Shown here: piece by piece, positions 37,712 to 48,066 of the stretch
How positions within the stretch are numbered: position 1 is the stretch's first letter
Layout: each line of letters opens with the position of its first letter
Origin: Megalonaias nervosa
Taxonomy: Eukaryota; Mollusca; Bivalvia; Unionida; Unionidae
Direction: 5' to 3'
Length of the DNA: 64,000 nucleotides
NCBI GenBank assembly: GCA_016617855.1
Contig: JAECUM010009811.1
Location: 62,001-126,000 of the forward strand
Translations under genes and position numbers: made by a program
Notes under the pieces: model-generated
Databases searched by the model: none
Seen by the model: only the letters and a program-made list of their open reading frames with translations
What the model was told of the DNA's origin: nothing

Positions 37712-38639
37712 GCAAAACAAACAACTTTTGATTTAAGCAGTTTTTATATGAATTATTTACTTTTTACTAATTTCTAGCACAATTCATATAACGGCATCAC
37801 TCGGTCACACTTGATTTTACCCAAGTGGACAGGTATGATAAATCTCGAATCTGACAGGTAAAAGTGAGATTATGATTGTGAGAATCCAGAATGTGTACTT
37901 ACAAAGTTTCGACTGAAATATCCAGAATTTGTACTTACAAAGTTTTGATTGAAATATCGTATACTTATGTGTTTTAAAGTAATAAAGATGTAATCACACA
38001 AAACAAGGTAAAAGCTGTCCAATCAAGTAAATGAATGGAGCTATAAATAGAAAAATGTAAATAATTCCCAAAATATCACTTACATCAGATTTTATTTTGC
38101 TTATTTTATCAATATTCAACACATACAAATCATAATACACTCGCTGCTGTCACGCTATTCTGCGCATGTAAGGTTTCTGTAACCAATATTGGTGCAAAAT
38201 GCATACCGAATTCGACCAATTGACGAAAATAATGTATTTATTTGTGTGACTATAAAGAATAACTATTACATAGGTTTGTCTGGGTTGCAAATTCAAGAAG
38301 GTCACGGAGCGGGTCTTCACGCTGACATTTAGAAATCACATTTTCAAATGCATTTAGAATAGAAATGTGGGATATTTTGTACACTTTATGAACATCACTT
38401 TCCTTAATTCAAGACAATTGTTCTTACTGGATACAAATAGGATTTTCAACCAAAAATAACACGTGATCCAATGTTTACAGATATGAAGAATCGTTGCGCA
38501 GAAATTACACGGCGCCCATAATAGGCCGACATGGTAGTTATCTTCACGAGTATTAAGGTAAAGAAAATATGTGTATTTGGGTGCGTATTTCTTTTTTTTT
38601 TTTTTTAATATATATATATATATTTCGGTCTTTCAAGCA

Positions 38640-38642
<3 letters not shown>

Positions 38643-38686
<44 letters not shown>
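38643..38686. repeat. (GA)n microsatellite
   Basis: About 22 uninterrupted units, preceded by a T tract and short TA tract. Confidence 0.95.
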
Positions 38687-38689
<3 letters not shown>

Positions 38690-39724
38690 TTCGTGAACGT
38701 TTGTATCCTCATTCATCATCCTTGTCAAATAAACGTCTCTTAATCCGATATATTACAAAAGAGTCACTGATTAATATTCCAAGATCCTCAAACAACAAAT
38801 CCTTAACTCGATTTCTTATTTTCTTCGTTGAAGAGCTTCGGTCAGAATTACTTCCCCAGTCACAGTTCGTTTTTCCGGGTTCATGTATTTACCGTAAACC
38901 AAACTACCAAAAACTACTGCAAACCAACCGCAAACCACCGTTAAAATGCATTATAATGCTAATTTATCTCAGAAAATATGTTGTAAGTAAACAAAATGTG
39001 ACAATTATCATATAATACTTGAAGAAATTTAGTTATGTCAGAGTGGATCCCTACGCAAAACACACAAATACACTGCCTTTCTATGATGATTTACAATAAA
39101 TGAATCATTATGAATGATTTAAGGAGGAGCAACTATACTGACCGACATTCTACTGAGAAGAAACGAAATTACTGAAACGTCTTTTATATACATATAAATA
39201 CACATGGCAGTAACCCATCCCCTTTAAAATATTAAAGTTCAGCATTGCAAAAAGCAAGAAAACGAAATTAAGGAACAGATTACAAAATAAAGATAAATCA
39301 AATTTAATAGTCAAAGTCACTCCTCTGTCAGTTCATTCAAACTGCTTTTGCTTTTTCACTTCTCGATTTTATCCCCGTTGGTTTGGCTTTCGAGCAATGT
39401 TCTGAAACAGAAAATTTTCCGCTGGTTGAAACTTTTTTTGTTATGTTGCATTTTGTATTTTGCATTCTTAAGGAATTTCAAAAAAATTTATTTGTGTTTC
39501 TCCTCAGTTTAACAACGCCATATTACGCTGTTGACGCAATATGCGGCATAATTTCGGTGCAAACATTAAGCCTAATTGCTTTCACCATGTAGTGAACATC
39601 TGAAACCTATGAACTGGATGTCAACTGCTTGAATGAATAGCTGAACCAGCTCAGGGGTATGCGGTGGCTTCCAGACACTGTTGTTTTTTGTGGTTCTTTT
39701 ATTATGTTGTTCAATGATTCGGCA
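38690..39724. other. Non-coding stretch
   Basis: No supported gene; candidate location of the missing 5' exon or promoter of the FAM177-like gene, but no clear signal. Confidence 0.3.
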
Positions 39725-40800
39725 TCATTGTTTGTCCATAAGTGATCGTTGAGCTTTTTTTCTTGGTTGATTTACATGGCAACACAATTTCTCTTTTGCG
39801 TGGCTGTCATAATATTTAATGAAGAGAGGGTGGTCACGAAGAAGCTGCTTCATTTCCGAGGATCCCCCGTCAAAGACGACGGAGCTGTCCACATTAACCA
39901 ACACAGTGTCGCCAAAAATGTTATCTATGACTGTTCTCTTCAGATTACCACTCACACCAACTTTTCTCTGGAGTTGGAATTTAATGGTGTTTATGTTTGT
40001 TTGTTTGTTTGTTTTCATGTGCTCTGTACATTGCACCTTAGACAGATTTGGGAAGTATATATCCACAGCTCTGGTCAGGGCCGGTTCTTCATCTGTACAA
40101 AATCATACATACTTGTGTTGTCTTATTTCGACACTTCTGATGTTGTTCTCGAGTTTGGCTGATACTTGGGACTGTAATATTCTGTATTGCCTCAAAACTT
40201 GTGTCTTTGTGAAAAGGCACGGGCCGAAAAAAAAAATGGGATGTTCATTGGTGTCTTTCATTATGATACTCTGGTTTCTGTATACAGTTGTTGTTAGATT
40301 ATTTGTCCCGTGTTTTATTTTTCTCCAAATAAATAGTCTGTTTTTTGGTTGTCGGTATATAATATGATGGATGGCACTTTTGTGTTATTCACTTTATAAA
40401 CGTATGTTTCCCACACATACCAATTATCTCTTACATCTCGCAGGCAATATTTTCTGAGTAAGCGTTTTTGTTCTGCTATTTTCTTTAACGTTCTTCTCGA
40501 TTCCTTTTGTTCCTTGTTTGTTGGAAGTTCCGTGGTCCATTTAGAGAGTCGTCTCGTTTTAATTCGTAATACATTTTTCCAAGGTTTTGAGTAGAGCAGT
40601 CTGTCTGATATTTTATCCATCGCTTGGGGATTTGTTCTGACGTACGGCCGATTGACACAAGGTTGAGAAAATCCACTAACTGTTGTGAATAAACTGCTAC
40701 CCGATGATCCATGTCTGTTACTGACACTGAAAACTGGTGTAAATATACGCACATATTCAGATTCATTTGAGATTATCAGATTTATTTGAGTAACATTCAA
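39725..40800 (-). pseudogene. Unrecognised coding remnants of old virus-like element (copy B)
   Basis: Two minus-strand frames look protein-like: 39,725 to about 40,110 (contains DIYFPNL and DTVLVNVDSSVVFDGG) and 40,315-40,800 (basic, with KPWKNVLRIKTRRLSKW and a Lys/Arg/Leu helix). Neither starts at an ATG, both are bounded by stops, and they lie directly downstream of the ATPase remnant on the same strand, so they were probably genes of the same element. I recognise no family. Confidence 0.35.
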
Positions 40801-40805
40801 TACTT

Positions 40806-40810
<5 letters not shown>

Positions 40811-40894
<84 letters not shown>
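40811..40894. repeat. Compound (TA)n(TG)n microsatellite
   Basis: TA tract 40,811-40,855 followed by a TG tract to about 40,894, within the ATPase remnant region. Confidence 0.95.
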
Positions 40895-40895
<1 letters not shown>

Positions 40896-41307
40896 ATACA
40901 TACATATAAAACTCCTCCGCCCACATTTTATAAGATAAAATTGAGTTAATATATTTATAAAGGTGGTTGCGGTAGGTTTGTGGTGGTTTGTGGCGGTTTG
41001 TGGTAAATATATGGACCGCGTTTTTCCTAACATGTAATCGAAGGTGACAAGCTTTTTGTTTGATAAAAGTGAGACCCCAACGTCTACGCGAGGAATGCCT
41101 TCTAAAAGCGAAATGGGTTCTCCTTGGCTGTCTTTCTTATAGTAACGTGTAAGCCGATTGCCATTCTTTGTAACACCACACAGTATGTTGTGGTGGACGA
41201 TCAAACAATTGTGATTTGTGTTCCAAAAACACGACAAATTTGGTTTTGCCCGAACCGCACGGTCGTACAGTCAGCACGTTAAAGGGATGGCGAAGATATA
41301 ATGCCTC
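40895..41307 (-). pseudogene. Packaging-ATPase-like remnant (old element), interrupted by the Polinton-like insertion
   Basis: Just outside the left TIR the minus strand reads a P-loop (RPCGSGKTKF) preceded by HPFNV and followed by FDRPP and WCYKEWQ. These are typical spacings in the FtsK/HerA-type ATPases of adinto/Polinton-like elements. The frame then stops (TAA near 41,145) and a LLEGIPRVDVG...KKLVTFDYML segment, where a Walker B would be expected, continues in another frame to about 40,990. The first P-loop glycine region is altered (RPCGSGKT) and the Walker B acids are degraded. The 5' part should lie right of the insertion at 57.1 kb. Clearly inactive. Confidence 0.55.
41302..41307. 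other. Left target-site duplication (TGCCTC)
   Basis: TGCCTC precedes the left TIR; GCCTC (or TGCCTC if the last T is shared with the element) follows the right TIR at 57,112-57,117. A 5-6 bp duplication matches Polinton integration. Confidence 0.7.
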
Positions 41308-41525
41308 AGCAGCAGAGAGGGTGAACAGACCACTTGGCTGAATTATATTTGCCTAAAAGGGGTATGCTCAAAAAGCCGAAATACAAGGTCAATAAAGTCA
41401 AATTGAAACCTCTAACCAACCAATTAATTCAGACCATTTTTTAAAAGCGGGTTTTTTATTTTTTTTTGTGTGATTTTTTTACGTTTTGAATACCTATTCG
41501 TGGTTGGTTCACCCTCTCTGCTGCT
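41308..41525 (+). repeat. Left terminal inverted repeat
   Basis: 218 bp, about 95-96% identical to the reverse complement of 56,892-57,112. Its two ends are themselves inverted: AGCAGCAGAGAGGGTGAAC at 41,308 and its complement ending at 41,525. Confidence 0.92.
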
Positions 41526-41537
41526 ACCTTGATAAAA

Positions 41538-42209
41538 TCAAGGACCAAAGATTTTATCCAGACCTACACGATATCTAGATCTTGGATCATGTAAATTTAT
41601 CGTTATAAATCCGAACGGAACAGCTTGTGCTTTTGAAAAGAAGTTTTTAAATTTAATCATGTCCATGTCCCCTGAACACCAAGTATAATAAATATTCTGC
41701 AGAGTATAATTATCTACTCCATTAAACACAACCAAAATATTACAATTATCTCTGATCACCTTAGGTATTTGTGTATATCGTTGTGTAACATAAATCACGT
41801 CAGTATTTTTATGTCTACCTCGAGAAAATATTCTAGCTGGATTGGATTGTTTATCCAGCATAACATCATCGTACACTACTAAATTATTAATAAGTCCATC
41901 TAGATCATCTACAGATGGTGCCTCATCGATATCGGTAATAAAATCAATAACATCGTTTCCATCTTCGTCCAATATTTTTGCATTTTCATTAAAATCTTTA
42001 AGTACCCCATAACACCGCTGATCATCTACAGATGGTGCTACCAAATATAACCTATCCCACTTGAGCCATCGCATTATTAGATTAAGCAATAATTGTGTTT
42101 TACCAGATCCAGATGGACCTATTATTATCATTCTAATAGAATTTGGAAGCGCTGGATGGTGCTTTACTGGTTCTTGTTTTCGTGTCGCTGAGAAATCAAT
42201 TATATCCAT
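41538..42209 (-). CDS. Genome-packaging ATPase (FtsK/HerA-type, A32-like)
   Basis: 223-aa protein, ATG at 42,209. Walker A GPSGSGKTQ at residues 31-39; Walker B VVYDDVM around 111-117 with the tandem Asp; SRGRHKNTDVIYVTQR at about 129-144 carries the sensor-like Gln seen in A32-type packaging ATPases. These enzymes drive DNA into preformed icosahedral capsids. Length is usual for Polintons. It lies next to the left TIR and diverges from the PLA2 gene with only 12 bp between the starts, so the promoters must overlap. The frame is intact, unlike the replication gene. Confidence 0.9.
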   Translation of the reverse strand: MDIIDFSATRKQEPVKHHPALPNSIRMIIIGPSGSGKTQLLLNLIMRWLKWDRLYLVAPSVDDQRCYGVLKDFNENAKILDEDGNDVIDFITDIDEAPSVDDLDGLINNLVVYDDVMLDKQSNPARIFSRGRHKNTDVIYVTQRYTQIPKVIRDNCNILVVFNGVDNYTLQNIYYTWCSGDMDMIKFKNFFSKAQAVPFGFITINLHDPRSRYRVGLDKIFGP

Positions 42210-42221
42210 ATAATAAATAAT

Positions 42222-42725
42222 ATGAATTTATATTGTGTTCGATGCAGAGCACCCACCGATACCACTGGATTAACGACAATAACAACAAAAAATAAAAGAC
42301 GTGCAATTACAGGTAAATGCGTAAAATGTGGCACAAAAAAATATAAATTTATTTCATCGACGAAGAACGGTGGAGATATAGCCGCTTCATTAGGGAAATT
42401 ACCAGGAACCCCATGGGCTAAATACCCCGGTGAGAAACACCTTCCTGGATATAATTATTGTGGTCCTGGAACCCGACTTGATATCCGACTTGATGATCAG
42501 GATCAACCAAGACCAGGAGAGCATCCAGTAAATAAGATTGATCAAGCATGTCATGTTCATGATGTTGCGTATAAAAGTAAGGATTTACAACAACGGCATC
42601 TCGCAGATGTGAAATTGATTCATGCGTTAAATTCTATACCTAATAAATCTCTCAGAGAAAAACTCGCTAGTTTTCTAGTAAAAACTGCTATGAAAGGTAA
42701 AATAATGCTAGGGGCTGGTAATTAA
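42222..42725 (+). CDS. Zinc-ribbon/parvovirus-like phospholipase A2 fusion
   Basis: 167-aa protein, ATG at 42,222. The N-terminus is a zinc ribbon (C5-x2-C8 ... C33-x2-C36). Residues 75-130 match the viral PLA2 fold: Ca2+ loop Y79-C-G-P-G83, then D107, C110 and catalytic H113-D114 (CHVHDVAY), and the second-shell D129 (ADV). Parvovirus VP1 carries this domain in the capsid to breach endosomal membrane; a similar role in virion entry is inferred. The ribbon fused in front is unusual. A PGTPWAKYPGEKHLPGYNYC run joins the parts. It is followed by the integrase with 16 bp between. Active-site residues look intact. Confidence 0.85.
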   Translation: MNLYCVRCRAPTDTTGLTTITTKNKRRAITGKCVKCGTKKYKFISSTKNGGDIAASLGKLPGTPWAKYPGEKHLPGYNYCGPGTRLDIRLDDQDQPRPGEHPVNKIDQACHVHDVAYKSKDLQQRHLADVKLIHALNSIPNKSLREKLASFLVKTAMKGKIMLGAGN

Positions 42726-42741
42726 TTATATAACTAATATA

Positions 42742-43722
42742 ATGGAATCTGTTTATTATTCCCCGAGAGGATATTGGAGAGGCAAAGCAGCTATTACTAA
42801 ACTTTCCGAAGCAGCAAAAGTCTCACGTGATGTCGCTGCAGCGTGGTTAGCACGACAGGCAATATGGCAGATTTATCTACCACCACCTAAAAAAATTCAA
42901 TACGCACATTTTGATGTCAGCGTCCCTAATGAAGTTCATCAAGCAGATATTTTGTTTTTCCCACACGATACTATTAAAACACGTGGACGAAAATCACGCA
43001 CGTACAAATACGCATTGACTGTCGTTGACGTTGCAAGTAGATATAAAGAAGCGGAACCATTATCAACAAAGACAGCATCTGAAGTTGCATCTGCGTTCGA
43101 GCGAATTTATCAGCGAGGACCTTTGCGATGGCCACAATTATTACAGGTTGATCCTGGTAAAGAATTTCTTGGTGCAGTATCATCATTGATGAAGCGACAT
43201 AACGTTAAAATCAGACGAGGACATACTGAAATTCATCGTGATCAGGCAATCGTTGAACGATTTAATAGAACACTTGCTGAGCGGTTATTTGGATATCAAT
43301 ATGCAAAGGAAATATCTACCGACTTTAAGTCCGGAGAGAGATCTCGTGAATGGGTTGCAAGATTACCAGGTGTGATATCTGCACTAAATAATGAAATTAC
43401 TCGTGCAACTTCCATGAAACCTTCTAATGTGATCACAAAAAAATATATAACCCATAGCAATGACAGACAACAATCTCGACCAATATTAGGTAATGTAACT
43501 GTAAGATATTTATATGAGCCTGGGGAACTTGAGGGTGGTAAAAAAAGAGCAACCGATCCTATCTGGAGCGTTACTACACATACAATTTCTGACATAATTA
43601 GATCCACTGGAAGACCTGCAATCTACAGACTAGATTCTACAGCCCCTCAGCGTGGATTTGTACGTGAACAATTACAAGTAATTCCTGCGGATACAAAATT
43701 ACCACCACGTTCACTTATGTAA
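42742..43722 (+). CDS. Retroviral-type integrase (rve)
   Basis: 326-aa protein, ATG at 42,742. Catalytic triad of the RNase-H-like integrase fold: D69 (HQADILFF), D137 (QVDPGKEF) and E172 (DQAIVERFNRT), 34 residues between the last two. An N-terminal helical region has no clear HHCC zinc finger. A small beta-rich C-terminal segment (about 280-315, IWSVTTHTISDI...AIYRLDS) resembles the SH3/chromo-type domains of other Polinton integrases. It would join the TIR ends to host DNA and make the 5-6 bp duplication. Its 3' end overlaps the convergent replication gene by about 12 bp. Intact. Confidence 0.92.
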   Translation: MESVYYSPRGYWRGKAAITKLSEAAKVSRDVAAAWLARQAIWQIYLPPPKKIQYAHFDVSVPNEVHQADILFFPHDTIKTRGRKSRTYKYALTVVDVASRYKEAEPLSTKTASEVASAFERIYQRGPLRWPQLLQVDPGKEFLGAVSSLMKRHNVKIRRGHTEIHRDQAIVERFNRTLAERLFGYQYAKEISTDFKSGERSREWVARLPGVISALNNEITRATSMKPSNVITKKYITHSNDRQQSRPILGNVTVRYLYEPGELEGGKKRATDPIWSVTTHTISDIIRSTGRPAIYRLDSTAPQRGFVREQLQVIPADTKLPPRSLM

Positions 43723-46700
43723 ACTTGCACCAGGGCGTCCAGCGCCCCGACGTCGATTGCATTCAAGACAGGTCAGCATCACATTATCACGTGTGTGACC
43801 TATATCGCTATTAATTCTATCTACGGTAAATTGTCTTGGATTATTATTCGAATACTGCCATAGCATCTTACAGTTACAGCTTGCACAATCATTATTCTGT
43901 CGTTGTTTTAGCGTTATAATAAATTCAGCATCAATATCAAAGTCACGCTTATTTTTTTTGTCACATTGCTTATAACCCGCTAATTTTTCTTTATTGCAGC
44001 AGTGTCATTAGTGATTTCCTCAGTTATCACGTAATCTATAATAACCCTATGTAGTTGAGATATTCTTCTGACTCGAGAAACTGCAAGATAGACTAAATTC
44101 GACCATTCAATCCGATCATCTACAATCCAGATATTTGTATCAGAAATAGTTAATCCTTGAGATGAGTGAATCGTTATAGCGTATCCTAACGTCCATGGAG
44201 ATTTATCCATACTCAATGCGCATTCAACAAATCAATAGCAACCAAAACAATATCATTCAATACGAGATTCTGTACCCCAACACCAGGAATTTCAACTTCA
44301 ATATTCTGTCGTCGAGTGTCTGCTGGGCGATAACACAAAGGTACAGGTAGATCTGAAAACTTTTCTTTATGTAATGTAAATAATTTTTCTTGTAGTTCAT
44401 CACGAACTATCTTTCTACTTGAGATTATCAAATCAGAGGGTCTCCATAAATTTAAAAAAATCACTCATTGTAGTTTCTGGAATTACTCCTCGCATTATCT
44501 CACATTGTATTTTATCTGGCTGCAGTCTGATTAATCTTTTAAGTTCTTTCAGCGGTTCATCAATGGCTCTACGGTCATCATTTATTTCTTCATAATAATC
44601 TACGTTATTCTTCAGCCATTCATGTGGAGATTGTCCAACAAAAGGTGGTGGTTGACCACGATCGCCACACATTATCACAGCAGTATTCTTTAATAACAAC
44701 CATTCAAGAAATACTTTTAATACTTCTAACGACACCGTGCATATCTCGTCCCATATAATATACTTAGGTATATATTTTTCACCCATTCGTTCAGGAGTCC
44801 ATGTGTCTCCGCACCATCTAAAGAAACTATGGTTATGTACATGATTTTACTCCTCGCTCTTTTATTTCCCTGGCTAATTTATGTGTAGGTGTCAAAATAA
44901 TTATATCTGAATTATTATTCATGAATAATTTAATCGCACGAGTTGTTTTACCTGAACCACCGCATCCGTTAAGATAAACAGTCTTATGTCTAGCCACGGG
45001 GTCGTATACAGATGGTGCAGATGACTTTGATGCTTGATTACTATTTTTGTAATATTTCTCCATAATTTCAACGTCTGCAGATTCAGAATAACGAAGTATA
45101 TTTTCTTGCTTTATCCTCCATGTTCCCCATTCACCATTACCGAGTAGCGGTTTTAATAAATCCTTATATTTTTTATCTATGTAAAATGAATCCGTAGCAA
45201 CTCTGACAGCGTAACGAGGAAATCTATTTATCATCGACAATAGATTTATTGAAACATAAGCTAACATCGAAGATCTTAAATGAGTGAACTGCGGTGAGTC
45301 ACCATCAATATAACTCACAATCGTACCTAGTTTGGTTCCATCTGATGAATAAACATTACATCGGCTTATAAATGTGTTTTTTTTCCGTTGTATCAGCGAT
45401 TATAAAATCTAGCTCAGCGTCGTCCATAACCAATATTGTACAGTGTCGTTTATAATCGTATGAACTACCTTGAGTAAACTTACCGATTATCTTTCTACCA
45501 AGATCTTTTGCAAGTTTTTCATCATGTTCGTCCCTGCATTTACGTATATTAATAATATCATCTTCGCTTAGGTCTGGAAACTCTCTTCTAGCTTCACTAT
45601 CTGGTTCTGGTAACCAAACCTGCTTCAGTGGACGATATGATATAATCGCTTCATTTACTATTAACGATATTAAAATTCCAGAATCGGTCATATACCGCAA
45701 CAGCACTGTCGGTACCCAGTATTTCTCTGAAAAATGTCTTCCAAACCAAATATAGTTGATAGGATGGAGATTTTGTGCAAACTCGAATGATTCTACACAC
45801 GCAAATCCTGTTAAATCAAAATCTGGTAGGGGTCCGTTTATCGAAACCTTGGTCATCTCGTGTGATGGATGTCCAAATCTCTTAAAGTATCTAGAACATT
45901 CTCCATATCCAAGAAAACTCCCAGGATAACACGCTGCCATATCAACAGAGATAACGTCGCTATATTTGTATTTAGTATTCCATAATCCACCGTGTCCATA
46001 TTCAATACAGCTTTTCTGGACATCTTCAAGAAATTCCGATCGTGTCGGTTTCCATGAATTTTTCTCCTGAGCGAAATGGGCAGCTACTGATGGTACGGTA
46101 AAACAATTATTTAATAATTCTCCAACCTTGATATCGTCAAAAGTATATTTCAGCGCAAGATTTCTCATTTCTTCATGAAGAGATTCTGTACGATAAATAT
46201 CACCACTGGATCGTACAAACTGATCGTAATGTTCGTATTCTGAACTTTGAAACAACCAAACAGATACAGGGTCACTTTTACTAATATTTCTGATAAAATC
46301 AAATATATCACCATCATAAAATTTAACCGCTCTGTCTCGTGGAAATATAGTTACTGCCATAGTCCATGCATGCGCGTTATGATCAATTATTGTTTTTGGA
46401 GCCCCTCTTGATTCATATTTTGATTTATATAAAATCTCTCCTGTTAACGTCTTTACTGTTATTGGGAATTTTAATTTCTTTTCTAGCTCAGCGACATCTT
46501 TGATAGACGCTCCGGTATCTTTAACCGCCTCTGCCCATGTGTTTATTTTTTACGTCTTAAATCTGTCAAGCCATTACCACGTATCGCATTTGTAAAATGT
46601 TCTGTAACTCGTTCAGCTACACAGTTTATTCTCGACAGTTTCATCGGTTTGAGATCCTTAACGTCAGGTTTATCATTCAGCGGATATATTGCATAGACAA

Positions 46701-47142
46701 CTGCGGTCACAGGATACCCCCGCTCATAATAGGGCTTATCAATACCAGTAAGTATTCCGGGCTTGGATCTGTTATTTAAGAGAACAATATTGCTTCCCGA
46801 CTGCACACGTACTGGATCACGCTTATCACGAATAATCCAGATATCGTCATCTGTATTTACAATAAATTTTATTAAAATAAAATATTTTTGATTATCAAGG
46901 TGGTTAATAATTACTTTTCCTCGTTTGTCATTCATCACATTGACAACATTTCCAACTCTGAATGTTGACCACACATGAGCAGGATCATCGTCACGAAATT
47001 CCTTTTTGGCTTCACGGATACGTTCTGTTATATCTTCATTCGTTAAAGCTAGATCTTGCATCGAAACACTAAATTTATATTCTGGTAGTCTGTCAAGGTC
47101 AAATCTAGCAGGGGAAGGTTCAATCATGGATAATTCCTCCAT
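43711..47142 (-). pseudogene. PolB-SF1 helicase-HNH nuclease fusion gene, broken by about six one-base shifts
   Basis: Starts at ATG 47,142 and can be followed to TGA 43,711-43,713 (about 1,140 codons). In order: an N-terminal region (to 46,543); PolB with motif A (DMAACYPGSFLG, about 45.9 kb), motif-B-like GRKIIGKFTQGSS (about 45.48 kb) and motif C (VRVATDSFYI, about 45.2 kb); SF1 helicase with Walker A (NGCGGSGKTT), LTPTHKLA, IIWDE, GDRGQPPP, TIHSSQGLT and YLAVSRVRR; then an HNH-type domain (CASC ... FTVDRINSD ... NVMLTCLECN). Motif C and Walker A share one uninterrupted frame, so the fusion is real. Frame changes occur at or near 46,546-46,551 (T6), 45,377-45,384 (T8), 44,833-44,836, 44,454-44,460 (A7), 44,216-44,232 and 43,984-43,988 (T5). 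Almost all are homopolymers, so assembly error or slippage is possible. I recall similar PolB-helicase fusions among predicted proteins of arbuscular mycorrhizal fungi. Confidence 0.82.
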
Positions 47143-47189
47143 ATAATTAAAACAAATATTTAAATTGAATTTTAGTATATATATATATA
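47143..47189. promoter_or_regulatory. Divergent AT-rich promoter between replication gene and zinc-ribbon gene
   Basis: 47-bp gap with TATATATATATATA at about 47,176-47,189; ATGs on both sides. Inferred from position. Confidence 0.4.
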
Positions 47190-47504
47190 ATGATTGAAAC
47201 AAAGAATTACTGCCACTGGCTTAAAATTGGACATACTTATCCTTGTAACAGAGCATGCGTGAATGAATTCTGTGGCTACCATATGCAATGTGTTAGACAT
47301 GGAAATCTAGGACCAAAACCGTGTATTCAGTGTGGTGCTGGAGTCAGAGGAAAAACTCAGTTATGTGTGAAATGCGGTGGAAAAAAATATAGAGAATTAA
47401 AACGTTATTATGACAAAAAAAATAATACATCGTTAGGTAAATCCCCTATAAAAACCGCAGAGGATTATCTGGCCAGATTTCAGAATAATGATTTAGATAA
47501 ATAA
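47190..47504 (+). CDS. Cys-rich zinc-ribbon protein
   Basis: 104-aa protein, ATG at 47,190. The N-terminal half is rich in Cys/His (C8, C19, C23, C28, H31, C34, H37), suggesting one metal site. A canonical ribbon follows (C45-x2-C48 ... C59-x2-C62, CIQCGAGVRGKTQLCVKCGG), then a basic helix. Such ribbons are common in virus-like elements and suggest transcription or DNA binding. The ribbon style resembles that at the start of the PLA2 fusion. Divergent from the replication gene; probably early. Specific role unknown. Confidence 0.6.
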   Translation: MIETKNYCHWLKIGHTYPCNRACVNEFCGYHMQCVRHGNLGPKPCIQCGAGVRGKTQLCVKCGGKKYRELKRYYDKKNNTSLGKSPIKTAEDYLARFQNNDLDK

Positions 47505-47517
47505 TATTATTATATAA

Positions 47518-48017
47518 ATGGAGCAAACGAATTTGTGAAACATCCGATCATCAAAAATTATGAAGTGTCTCGTGATGGCGTGATCAGGCACTGTCGATTA
47601 AAAAAATCAGTCGGTAGTCTTGATAATACTGGTTATTTTAGATTCAATGCTGGAAGAAATAGATATCTATTTCATTGATTCATTTTTGAGTGTTATTTTG
47701 GATTGATTAAAGACGGATTTGTAGTTGACCACTTGGATGGGAATCCCCAGAATAATCAGCTATCTAACTTGCAAGTCGTTACACAGAGTCAGAATTCTAG
47801 ACGTGGAAATACAGGAGCGTGTAAAATATTCGTAAAGAGAGCTATTAAATCCATAAATACAGAAACAGACCAAGAAATGACCTTCCCCTTAATAAACGCA
47901 GCTGCCAGATATTTTGATATACATCCACGATCGGTACAATTTGCAGCTGATAAAATGTACAAATTTGCATTTTCGAAAAAATATAATCAGCGGGTAATAT
48001 TTGAATATGTCATATAA
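47518..48017 (+). pseudogene. Homing endonuclease (NUMOD-HNH type), broken
   Basis: A long plus-strand reading contains a NUMOD4-like start (VKHPIIKNYEVSRDGVIRH), an HNH core (VVDHLDGNPQNNQLSNLQVV) and a NUMOD1-like helix-turn-helix (DQEMTFPLINAAARYFDIHP). This is the usual order in free-standing phage-type HNH homing enzymes. The only ATG (47,518) is out of frame with this reading and meets a stop after six codons, and an in-frame TGA (47,676-47,678) falls just before the HNH core, at a site where the family usually has a basic residue. Either the gene is dead or only the part after the TGA is used. It sits 13 bp after the zinc-ribbon gene. Confidence 0.75.
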
Positions 48018-48066
48018 CTATTTCTTAACAAAAACAGAATTACTGTATATAGTTCGACTGTCAGTT

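Noticed and set aside
38569..39015. 148-codon plus frame
   Set aside because: Its middle is a (GA)n microsatellite read as Arg-Glu, the start is a T tract read as Phe; no conserved domain.
39749..40367. Two overlapping plus-strand frames (137 and 182 codons)
   Set aside because: Overlapping each other and antisense to better protein-like minus frames; no recognised domain.
47143..47202. Longer start for the replication gene (60 nt further upstream)
   Set aside because: The upstream codon is TTG, not ATG, and would overlap the divergent zinc-ribbon gene start.
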